Shown piece by piece: positions 6,774 to 14,908 of a stretch of DNA of 16,951 nucleotides. The notes beneath the pieces are model-generated. The model saw only the letters and a program-made list of their open reading frames with translations. It was not told the origin of the DNA and did not search any database. The stretch is from assembly GCA_002407845.1 (NCBI GenBank), contig DHPK01000032.1:181781-198731 (forward strand), in the 5' to 3' direction. A program made the position numbers and the translations under genes. Origin of the DNA: Leptolinea sp. UBA5366 (lineage in GTDB: Bacteria; Chloroflexota; Anaerolineae; Anaerolineales; Anaerolineaceae). The first letter of the stretch is position 1, and each line of letters opens with the position of its first letter.

Positions 6774-9700
6774 TTAATTCTTTCTGACTTCGTAAATCGC
6801 CGTATCCTGTGCCTGATAGACCTGATCCCAGAAAATTCCGCTGCCAGCCGCAAACTTTTCAATTCCTTCTGCCGTAAACATACCGCGTTCCATCTGCCCT
6901 ACGATTATATACTGAACCTGATAACGGTCCAAAAAGGCGTTCGCAGCAGCGGGATCAGGCTCGTTGTAAAATTCGGTTACGGCGTTTACGCGCTCCCAAA
7001 CCTGATCAGACATCGGACCGCGCTGCTGGCGCTGATGGTAATTCCAACCAATCACCCCCGGCAAACCTGTATAAACTGTATAACGATTTCCCCATTTATA
7101 TTCGGTCGGATTTCCTTCCACGATGACCGGCGAACCCTGAACGTGATCTTGCATCCATTGGATCGCTGCATAATCCTGCGACAAGTCCATCATAAAGCCA
7201 TCCTGATAATAAAACGAGCTCTCCATATACCGCATTCCGTCCAGCGTGTGGGGAGCTGCGGCAGACATGCGATCCCGAATTTTATCAACTGACGCGAAGA
7301 GCGTGTAGCTGAGCGTCCCGATCATCAATAGTCCAAACATCACAATCCAAGTCTGACGCTTCCAGCTAACGGATTCTTTCAGTTCTCTGGAATTCAGTTT
7401 ATTTAATACTTCTGTAATCCCGACTGCGGCAACCAGTGAAAATAACACCCAAGCCTGCAAATAGAGTTTGAAGACCATGTTCATCCGTCCCAAATCTCCG
7501 CGCAGGCTGAAAAACTCAACAAAAAGTGTTATAAAAAATGCAGTGCCTGAAATAAACAGCAGCAGTCGTGAGGCAGCGCCTTTTTCTTTCCGTATCATCA
7601 GAATCAGCGACCAGAACATCATGGGCAGCGAAATCACAGCCGTCCAAACTTGCTGGGTGGCGCAGGCGACAAGCGCTGCCAGCAGCGCCGCACCCGCTGC
7701 AATTAGAATTGGCTTATATCTGTCTATCACCTGTTTAAAATCCAGCCAGCGCACACTGTCGAGCCAATCAAGCGTCTGCATAATGTACCAGCTGAGAATT
7801 GCAAACAGGAATAATCCCCAATGCATGAAATAGGACCAAAGCGGTGTCCGGCTTCCCTTCCAGACATCAATCGCTGTTTCCCGTGATCCAGCGTCCAAAA
7901 AGGGTTTGAAAAACAGAACCGACAACCCGCAGAGGATCCCGAGAACCAGCAGGATTGAGAAAACCTTCTGCTTGAGTGAATTTTTTCCGTCGGTTGAGTT
8001 TCCAATTCTAAAATATGGCGTTTGGCAGCCAAGTCCGATCAGCGAAATGCAGGCAATCAGCAGATAAGTCGGCGTATCCCATGTATTTGTTGGAATCAGC
8101 GACCCGATGATCAGTGCACCGCTGATCAGACTGACGATTTTTTGCAACAGTGTTTGATCTGCGCGCTGAATGAGAATCGCTGTCAGCCAAGCCAGCGCCA
8201 GAACCGTGACCGGCAGGGCAAACAGGTGCGCATGCGGATCGCCATACAGAAAGGTGAAAAAAGGAAATTCAGTGATCGGTTCACCGGGAATAGCCCGGCT
8301 CGGCAGCCAATACCAGTCGCCCGGATACATCTGGAAATGCTGACCCTTGATCAGATTGCCGACACCGGACACAAAACAGCCGATTTTCTCAAATCCGGGC
8401 ATGGTTTCCGTAATGCCTGCACAGCCCAGTTCTGCCGCCTCGACAGCGATAACTTTAAGCGTGCCGAGATTGCCGATGACCTGCATGAAGAGCACAGAAA
8501 TCAGTCCTGTGAGTCCCGCTCGGTCTGCGTTTTCCGGTGCTGCTTTGCGCAAAAGATGGGATAGGCTACTGCCGACCGAAAAAGCGCCCGCACCGAGGAA
8601 GGCATACCAGGTTGGCAAAATCAGATTATAAGCGGTTGCGGGGATCAGTCCAATCCATTTCACAAGCAAACCGGAAAGAAAAAATCCATAGTAATAATAG
8701 TTGAGCGTCCCCCCTGCAAACCAGGGATCATAAGGCGGGAAAGTTGAACTTTTCAATACCGCGTTAAAGTAAGAGAAGTCCATCGGTTTCTCGCCGCCCT
8801 TGTATAGGTGCCAGAGATCCGGATTTCCCAGACGGATAAAAAGAAAGAAGAGAAAACATGCCAGAAAAACCGCTTCCGATTGCAGCATATATTTCCAAGC
8901 GGGACGCAGCTCAGCAACCATTTTTTCACGCCGGAAGAGGAAAACAATTCCGTTCAAGATAAGAAAACCCAGAAATATGAGGCTGATAGATTTTGGGGAA
9001 TAAAGCGCAACTGAAAAACACAGCCGCCAGACAACGAAACCGGTAGAAAGGAGTCCAAACAGGCGCGATACGCCATAGCCTTTATCACGCAGAGAACCGA
9101 AAATCCAGTTCGTCAGCGGCAGAAAAACTAGACCGATCAGCCAAATCAGACCATACCAGAGCAGAACTGTCAGGAACTCGTTGCTGTTGATCAACGCATC
9201 CCGCTGAAACAGTTGGGACCAGGTTCCGCCGCTCTGCTGCAGCAGGCTTGCACTCTCGGTTAACATCCCATCCAATTGTTGCATATGGGAGTATTCTAAT
9301 GGAGTTTTTTCAAAACTCTTGTCACTGCCGGACAAATCAAGTTGTTTGCGCCACTGATCAAAACTGACGTCGGAATTCTTTTTGAAAACGAAAACTTTTG
9401 GATGATCATATACAGTGAATGCTTCCTCAGCTTTTTGAGTTGAAAAAGACAGACCAAACAAAGCTGGTTCAGATTCGAATGCTGCTGCTAAAGAAAACAA
9501 CGCGCGATCCGATTGGGTCTCTATTGACAGGTTTGCAAGGCAATCCGCAAATGAAGATGCTTTACAGCCGATCAAATTCCAGTAAATTTCGTCTGCTTGC
9601 TGAAATCGCTGCGGGGCATTGTCTACCGCGCCATAAATTCGGTTGGAACTGATAACAAAATAATCAGCTTTCTCAAGCTGTGCCAGCAGCTTTTCGAGCT

Positions 9701-11858
9701 TAAATAGGTCAAAATTCCCGAGCAAATCAAGATCAATCAGGTTTCCATAAAGGCTGGTCTCAGAGCCGTAAGGAACTTTTCCATCAAGCCTGAGCGGCAG
9801 GGCATCATCCCAGCTGCTTTCTGACGCAATTCGACCAAAATCAGCATGAATCCAGTCTTCAGGATTTTTAGTATCTATGCGCAATTTATAGGAAGTGCTA
9901 GCGGTAAGCGGGATTTCTGGCTGAACCGCAAGGGTCAACCCGTCAGACGTTTCAGTCAGCTCACCGTCCGTTATCAGTTCTCCCTCACCTCCACCACTTT
10001 GAAGTGAAATCGTTAAAGCTTTGTCTGTGTCGAGGATGCCTGACCAATGTGGAAACCGAACCGATCTCAGTTTTCCAGCTGCTGCGGGCTGAAATTCAAA
10101 AGCAAGCGGCGAATCCGAGCTCAGCCAATTCGCCAATCCGTCAATGAATTCATAGCGCGGCAACCCGTCCCGAATCAAGTAGAGAAAAGTATCGCCTGCC
10201 CAGCGAACATCACAGGTACCGCTGTCAACAGAAAATTTCAACCAAGTTTGATCTGACTGAACAATCGCTGCTTGCTGAAAAAAAGCCCGCGAATCCTGAA
10301 TCGGGTCGACCAGGATCTCTGCAAGCACGATGCTGCAATCCGAATCCTCACAAAGCGCGGCTTTCACCTGACAGGCTTCATTCGCCGAATTCTGCTGATT
10401 GTCCCACTCCAGCGTGCGAATTTGATCCCCCGTACGGACTGTGATCGGGATTGTTCGCGATTGTCCCGCAGAAATTTCCAGTGCATTGGCGGTCGCCACG
10501 CCGATTGTAGATATTTTCCCTTCCCCATCCGCCAATTGCAGTTCAACAGGAGCCGGAATATTTTCATAAATCCAGCGGCTTGCCTGAATTCTGGTGTGCG
10601 GCGTGCGGTAAATGCTGGTAAATGCAACGACCCAGCCCAGCGCTAAACCCAGACAGGTCAAAGCCGCAGCTTTCATTAGCTGCTTTTTCTTTCCCGATAA
10701 TGAATCGCCCCAACCTGCCAAGCTGCCCAGCAGCACCATCCAGTGCGGGCAGATCGGCAGCAAATATCGCATCATTTTTGAGAACTGCGTCGATTGCCAG
10801 AGGCTGAACAGCAAACTCCCTGCAACGATCGCCAGCAGCAACCTGTCTTTGTATCGCATTGCCTGTTCCAGACTGCGAATCATCGCTGCGGCGACTAACA
10901 ACCCAAGCGGCAATCCCATGCCATAGACAAATAGCGTTTGAAAAGCATAAAACGGCGGCTTATTGACCCACTGCCAGGCAGGCGGGAAATCTATTTTACC
11001 TGAGCTTTGCGCTGACAATTCAAACAGGCTTTCCAGCCATTGAGAAGAAAACCGGAAATCGAAGAATGAAGGATTCCCGAAGGCATAAGGCTGAAGAATT
11101 CTGAATGCAAAAGCGCTGCCAATCAACAAACAGAGCAGATTGACCACAGCATGCAAACTGATTTTTCGATCCTGAAAACAGGCAATCATCAAAAATAATA
11201 CAGGAAAGACAATGAAAAATACAGCTGAAATTTTGCAGGCAGCCGCTGTGCCGAGTGCAGCGCCGCTGATCAGCCAGCTCAGCGCCGCAGCTTGCCGCCT
11301 GTCTTGATCGCGGCTGCCAAAGATTATCGCTAACGAAAGTGTCGCAAAAAAGGTGCTGTACGAATCGACCGTAAAATAGTGGGACTGCTGGATCGCTCCA
11401 GTGAGCAACCCATACCCAGTCATCGTCAGCAGCACAGCTGCCGGCTTCCGCCAGAGCCGCCAGCTCAGCCAACCAGCCGTCAGCAATGTAAGCAGATCAA
11501 AGAACGCACTCAGAAATCGTCCAGACAGCAATAGAAATTCGCTGGATGCCAGCCCTGCCTTAGCTGCGAATAGGCTTTCAACTGTTTTGATCAGCAACAG
11601 AGGAAAAGTCCCATAAACATAAAACTCGAACCCCTGATTCGCGGGGTTCATGGAGGAGGTTTTTGTATCCAGCCAGGATCCAAAGGATCTTGTCAGTGAA
11701 ATTGAATCAGCAACCTGAATCAGAAAGCGCTCATCAGGGTGAAGAAAGCGGCTTTCATCCCAATTCAAGCCATCCAGCCGAAAAAATGCACTCAGTCCTG
11801 CAATCAGGATGATTGCGAGAATGAACAGAATTTTCTTTTTTCCAGCAAGTTGAGCCAT
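6774..11858 (-). CDS. Giant GT-C glycosyltransferase-DUF2298 fusion membrane protein
   Basis: A 1694-aa protein of three parts. Residues 1-415 form a PMT/ArnT-like GT-C membrane domain: an N-terminal helix (10-26) is followed by the acidic loop NWDESRFLHPDERF (32-45) with D42-E43 as the likely carrier/catalytic site, then QSHYFTVDSYSTF and about ten helices. Residues 417-890 are largely hydrophilic and beta-rich with six cysteines (496, 503, 508, 549, 765, 773), fitting an extracytoplasmic domain. Residues about 893-1694 are a complete DUF2298 unit with GGEKPM (1021-1026), NYYYYG (1053-1058), EFPFFTFLYGDPHAH (1197-1211), NTWDTPTY (1258-1265) and LGRMNMVFKLYLQ (1456-1468). The soluble C-terminal end contains TGLPGVIGW. 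It lies 8 nt after the upstream gene with no clear ribosome site, so translation is probably coupled. The reading frame is unbroken over 5 kb, so the fusion appears real. The substrates are unknown. Confidence 0.88.
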   Translation of the reverse strand: MAQLAGKKKILFILAIILIAGLSAFFRLDGLNWDESRFLHPDERFLIQVADSISLTRSFGSWLDTKTSSMNPANQGFEFYVYGTFPLLLIKTVESLFAAKAGLASSEFLLLSGRFLSAFFDLLTLLTAGWLSWRLWRKPAAVLLTMTGYGLLTGAIQQSHYFTVDSYSTFFATLSLAIIFGSRDQDRRQAAALSWLISGAALGTAAACKISAVFFIVFPVLFLMIACFQDRKISLHAVVNLLCLLIGSAFAFRILQPYAFGNPSFFDFRFSSQWLESLFELSAQSSGKIDFPPAWQWVNKPPFYAFQTLFVYGMGLPLGLLVAAAMIRSLEQAMRYKDRLLLAIVAGSLLFSLWQSTQFSKMMRYLLPICPHWMVLLGSLAGWGDSLSGKKKQLMKAAALTCLGLALGWVVAFTSIYRTPHTRIQASRWIYENIPAPVELQLADGEGKISTIGVATANALEISAGQSRTIPITVRTGDQIRTLEWDNQQNSANEACQVKAALCEDSDCSIVLAEILVDPIQDSRAFFQQAAIVQSDQTWLKFSVDSGTCDVRWAGDTFLYLIRDGLPRYEFIDGLANWLSSDSPLAFEFQPAAAGKLRSVRFPHWSGILDTDKALTISLQSGGGEGELITDGELTETSDGLTLAVQPEIPLTASTSYKLRIDTKNPEDWIHADFGRIASESSWDDALPLRLDGKVPYGSETSLYGNLIDLDLLGNFDLFKLEKLLAQLEKADYFVISSNRIYGAVDNAPQRFQQADEIYWNLIGCKASSFADCLANLSIETQSDRALFSLAAAFESEPALFGLSFSTQKAEEAFTVYDHPKVFVFKKNSDVSFDQWRKQLDLSGSDKSFEKTPLEYSHMQQLDGMLTESASLLQQSGGTWSQLFQRDALINSNEFLTVLLWYGLIWLIGLVFLPLTNWIFGSLRDKGYGVSRLFGLLSTGFVVWRLCFSVALYSPKSISLIFLGFLILNGIVFLFRREKMVAELRPAWKYMLQSEAVFLACFLFFLFIRLGNPDLWHLYKGGEKPMDFSYFNAVLKSSTFPPYDPWFAGGTLNYYYYGFFLSGLLVKWIGLIPATAYNLILPTWYAFLGAGAFSVGSSLSHLLRKAAPENADRAGLTGLISVLFMQVIGNLGTLKVIAVEAAELGCAGITETMPGFEKIGCFVSGVGNLIKGQHFQMYPGDWYWLPSRAIPGEPITEFPFFTFLYGDPHAHLFALPVTVLALAWLTAILIQRADQTLLQKIVSLISGALIIGSLIPTNTWDTPTYLLIACISLIGLGCQTPYFRIGNSTDGKNSLKQKVFSILLVLGILCGLSVLFFKPFLDAGSRETAIDVWKGSRTPLWSYFMHWGLFLFAILSWYIMQTLDWLDSVRWLDFKQVIDRYKPILIAAGAALLAALVACATQQVWTAVISLPMMFWSLILMIRKEKGAASRLLLFISGTAFFITLFVEFFSLRGDLGRMNMVFKLYLQAWVLFSLVAAVGITEVLNKLNSRELKESVSWKRQTWIVMFGLLMIGTLSYTLFASVDKIRDRMSAAAPHTLDGMRYMESSFYYQDGFMMDLSQDYAAIQWMQDHVQGSPVIVEGNPTEYKWGNRYTVYTGLPGVIGWNYHQRQQRGPMSDQVWERVNAVTEFYNEPDPAAANAFLDRYQVQYIIVGQMERGMFTAEGIEKFAAGSGIFWDQVYQAQDTAIYEVRKN

Positions 11859-11866
11859 GGATTATT

Positions 11867-14086
11867 TCATGGAATCAGATAACTATAAAATTGTCTGTCC
11901 GGATTGGAATTTTCATGCAGTTTTTTCAGCCCAGCTGGAAAGATTTCAGTCAGCAAAGCTTCAGTCTCAGTGTCATTCACATTGAAGATAAACAGCAGCG
12001 TCTCTTCTATATCCGCAAGACTGCTGATCAGACTGCGATCAAGCGCATAATCTCTGCCTGGCTGTCCGGCATTGATCCCTACCAAGCGAGTATCCACCCA
12101 ATGAGGATAAGGAATCACGTAGGCTTCTTCCGCAGAATCGGTCAGGTCGCTGAAGCTGCGAATGACCTGCCCAATCTGGCGCGTGTTGAGGGCGTTTCTG
12201 TCGTAGTTCTGCCGGTAATCTTTGAAAACCAGCTGATAGTTGTTGCGGGCAGTCCATCCCATCAGAAATACAAAGATCAGCAAGATGCCTAAAACGGTTA
12301 TGCGCTGTTTCTTGAAACCTTGAATCAAAGCCTGGAATAACCAGACAATCCCAGCAGCTGCGAGAATAAATACCGGAATCGCGGCAGCGCCGGTTCGGTT
12401 CAAGCTCGGATTTTCATCCGGAAATGCAATTGATAATATGGATGGCAGCATCAGCACCGGCACCGAAATCAGGAGGCTGATATCCTGCCATTTCCTTAGT
12501 CGAACAATTCGCAACAGCCACAATAATGATCCGATGAAGGTAAAGGAGGCAGTGATATGGTCAAGTGCCGGACGGTAAGGGATCGAATGCACCCAAATCC
12601 GCCCATTATCCCAGAAGGGCATGATCAGCGCTTTCCAAAAATTTTCGAAAAAGATTATCAACGGAGAAGCCTGCAAGGTTGTTTCGATGTCACTTAATCG
12701 GGTCATGGAGCGATACAAGACTAAAGGCGGCGAAATTGTGGCAATCCGGATCAGCGGCAAACAGGCAAGAGTTGCAAAAATGATTAACACTCCAAAAGCT
12801 AAGAAAGCGTCTTTTCGGTCAGCCTTTGGAACTGTCCAGTAATAGATAAAAAAGATCAAGACAAATAGCAGCGGCACAATTCGCATCGCGCTGTAACCTT
12901 GTAGACCAATCCCTAAGAATAAACCGCTCAGTATCAAGTCTTTTCGGTTTCTTTCGGTCAGACCATTGATCAGAAAATACAAGGCTGGTGCTGTGAACAT
13001 CGGGTAAAAAGAAAAACGCAGCGCCACCCGCCCAATCACGTTTGGCCAATAAGCGGTTCCCATCAAGAACATTGCAGTCAAGCCGATCCAGCGGTTTCCA
13101 AGTTTCTTCCCGAGCAGATAGACAAATGGCAGCGCAAACAAGCCAGCCAATGCAGTTCCGATTTTCAGGCTCAAAAAGCTGATGCCGGTTCCGAAAATTT
13201 TGATCATCAGCGCAGTCCAATAAAACTGAAACGCTTCTCGCCCCGTGTTTCGCACAAAGAAAATCGGATAAGTGCCGTTTTGAATATCCATCACATCAGC
13301 CAACTTTTCCGCATGGTCGCTGAACATGTCGCCCGGCACATTGTTCAATTGATGAAACCGGAACCAGACGCTGATGAAGAAAACAGCCAAACATGCCAGT
13401 GTCCAGGGTGTGAGGCGGATTTGAACCGGATTTAGTTTTGCGCGCAACCTGCTGAATCTGGCTCGGATTCCGGCAGCAGAGGGTGCGCCCTCAAGAGCGA
13501 ATATCGCAAAGATTATTGATAGGATCCAAAATGAAACGTTCAGGAAATTAAATCGATTCCCGCTGAACAGAAAAAATGCAAGGACTGCACAGCCAAGTGA
13601 GATCAGCGCCCACTGTTTGTTCAGATTTGTTTCGAAAGCAGGTTCTGATGTTTCGAGTTCAAGCAGATCTTCGTTCTGTGGGGCGATTTCTTCTGATGGC
13701 AGCGATGCAGGCGGGGCTTCTTTCCTCATCGCGATCAGCCAGCCGATAACCAGCAGGCAGGCAGCGATCAGGTAGATAATTCCGGCAAGCAGAGGATTGC
13801 GGGAACCGGTCATGACCGCGGGATCGATAAAAAGTTGGGCAGACAAAGCGCAGATCAGAACAGCGATGGTGATCACAGGTGATGGAACATCGGTAGAAAA
13901 GGGACGATTTCTGACCGCACTGGCTTCCCACACGATTTTTTCAGAAAGGCGGGTGAGCCAATTCGCCCGGGCAGTCTCAGCGGCTGATTCGATCTCAAAA
14001 GCTGATTCCTCTGGCAAAATCGAACGATGCCAATTTTCCGGTTTTAGTTTGAGTTTCAGATAATCTAAAACGCTGAGTTCATCCAT
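11867..14086 (-). CDS. PMT/ArnT-like GT-C glycosyltransferase (GT39-related)
   Basis: A 739-aa membrane protein. After an unusual N-terminal part of about 220 residues (soluble 1-68, helices near 70-120, an acidic Pro/Glu-rich linker 121-155, two more helices 157-198), the GT-C core begins at LTPWTLACLAVFFISVWFRF (225-244). The first outer loop reads NNVPGDMFSDHAEK (248-261), with D253, D257 and E260 as candidate catalytic acids, and GREAFQFYW (282-290) matches the NPPLyf-like position of PMT_2 enzymes. Many helices follow, then a soluble C-terminal domain (about 600-739) with VIPYPHWVD. The protein should transfer a sugar from a polyprenyl-phosphate donor to a glycan, lipid or protein outside the membrane. 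It starts 3 nt after the methyltransferase stop and has little visible ribosome site, which suggests translational coupling. Donor and acceptor are unknown. Confidence 0.85.
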   Translation of the reverse strand: MDELSVLDYLKLKLKPENWHRSILPEESAFEIESAAETARANWLTRLSEKIVWEASAVRNRPFSTDVPSPVITIAVLICALSAQLFIDPAVMTGSRNPLLAGIIYLIAACLLVIGWLIAMRKEAPPASLPSEEIAPQNEDLLELETSEPAFETNLNKQWALISLGCAVLAFFLFSGNRFNFLNVSFWILSIIFAIFALEGAPSAAGIRARFSRLRAKLNPVQIRLTPWTLACLAVFFISVWFRFHQLNNVPGDMFSDHAEKLADVMDIQNGTYPIFFVRNTGREAFQFYWTALMIKIFGTGISFLSLKIGTALAGLFALPFVYLLGKKLGNRWIGLTAMFLMGTAYWPNVIGRVALRFSFYPMFTAPALYFLINGLTERNRKDLILSGLFLGIGLQGYSAMRIVPLLFVLIFFIYYWTVPKADRKDAFLAFGVLIIFATLACLPLIRIATISPPLVLYRSMTRLSDIETTLQASPLIIFFENFWKALIMPFWDNGRIWVHSIPYRPALDHITASFTFIGSLLWLLRIVRLRKWQDISLLISVPVLMLPSILSIAFPDENPSLNRTGAAAIPVFILAAAGIVWLFQALIQGFKKQRITVLGILLIFVFLMGWTARNNYQLVFKDYRQNYDRNALNTRQIGQVIRSFSDLTDSAEEAYVIPYPHWVDTRLVGINAGQPGRDYALDRSLISSLADIEETLLFIFNVNDTETEALLTEIFPAGLKKLHENSNPDRQFYSYLIP

Positions 14087-14089
14087 CCG

Positions 14090-14908
14090 TCAGGCTTTCT
14101 TTTTTGCGATATAAAAAGTGTAAGCGCCTTCCGGCTGCTCGGCTTCCTCTTCATACCATGGACGGCAGATCTTTTCAGTCAGCCAAAGGTTCCAGCGCGT
14201 TGGGAATAAAACCCATTTTCCAAACAAGGCATGGCTGATCCAGGATGGCAGTCCGAAATAATGGCCCCACTCAAGCGTGTGAAAAGCGCCCGGCGAAAAA
14301 TAGTGCCAGGAACGCACGATCTCAAAACCGCCCAACGCCAACCTGCTCCGCCAAACTTCAGGGTCATCGCAATGATGATGGCGGGAAATTCGATTGAAAA
14401 ATGACCGATAGGCATCTGCAAGAAAATGAATCTTTATTTTGTCAAGGAAGTTTGAGACTGAAAGGTTCGAGAGAAATTGATGGTTGGGGACACAAAAAAT
14501 AAAAGTTCCGCCGGGTTTGATGACCCTGCCGGCTTCAACGATAACAGCGTCAACATCTTCGATATGCTCCAGCACAGAATTGCTGATAATCGTCTGAAAA
14601 TATTGATCAGGGAGCGGGATATCTGCCCCTTCGCAGCGCAGCGTCGAAAGATAAGCGCCTGATTTTGCCGCTTCAGCGACAGGTCCTTTCCAGGGATCGA
14701 TGCCGGTATCAATTTTGAATTCAAACGTGCGGGAGGCAAAATGCCCATCGCCGCAGCCTAAATCCAGAATTGGGTGCTCGAGTTCCAAGTTCTGATAGAA
14801 CTTGGCTTCAACAGCACGCAGCAACGCCCGGAAATAAGGCATTTCTCTGATTTGAATCCATAAAAAATCTTTTTCTGTCGGATTGGGTGAGTTTTTAGTT
14901 GATTCCAT
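14090..14908 (-). CDS. SAM-dependent class I methyltransferase
   Basis: A 272-aa cytosolic methyltransferase with a Rossmann fold. Motif I, ILDLGCGDGHF (47-57), binds the SAM methionine part; D71 (GIDPW) is the likely ribose-binding acid; GADIPLPDQYFQ (94-105) and NSVLEHIED (110-118) are motifs II/III of the Methyltransf_11 group; GRVIKPGGTFIFCVPNH (127-143) is the post-motif region. The C-terminal 100 residues (hydrophobic, with many aromatic residues) probably form the acceptor site. Its start overlaps the end of the GT4 gene by 14 nt, and GAGGA lies somewhat far upstream (about 14 nt), so coupling is likely. From context it could methylate a sugar hydroxyl or a lipid-linked glycan, but the acceptor cannot be deduced; methylation of a quinone or another small molecule is less likely here. 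Confidence 0.9.
   Translation of the reverse strand: MESTKNSPNPTEKDFLWIQIREMPYFRALLRAVEAKFYQNLELEHPILDLGCGDGHFASRTFEFKIDTGIDPWKGPVAEAAKSGAYLSTLRCEGADIPLPDQYFQTIISNSVLEHIEDVDAVIVEAGRVIKPGGTFIFCVPNHQFLSNLSVSNFLDKIKIHFLADAYRSFFNRISRHHHCDDPEVWRSRLALGGFEIVRSWHYFSPGAFHTLEWGHYFGLPSWISHALFGKWVLFPTRWNLWLTEKICRPWYEEEAEQPEGAYTFYIAKKKA

Noticed and set aside
6741..7292. Plus-strand open frame of 183 codons across the junction of the two DUF2298 genes
   Set aside because: It is antisense to the conserved C-terminal domain of the fusion protein and the start of the next gene, has no ribosome site or family motif, and has the composition of a shadow frame.
8022..8564. Plus-strand open frame of 180 codons
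   Set aside because: It runs opposite the DUF2298 half of the fusion, over the GDxHxH and NTWD motifs; the composition (many Arg, Gln, Cys) is typical of antisense translation.
11020..11472. Minus-strand open frame of 150 codons in another frame inside the fusion gene
   Set aside because: It overlaps the GT-C half, whose frame has clear helices and motifs; this frame is rich in Cys and Trp without pattern.
4186..11858. Suspicion that the 1694-aa frame is two genes fused by a sequencing error
   Set aside because: No start codon with a ribosome site and no stop occurs near the domain border (about residue 890), and the linking domain is continuous protein-like sequence.
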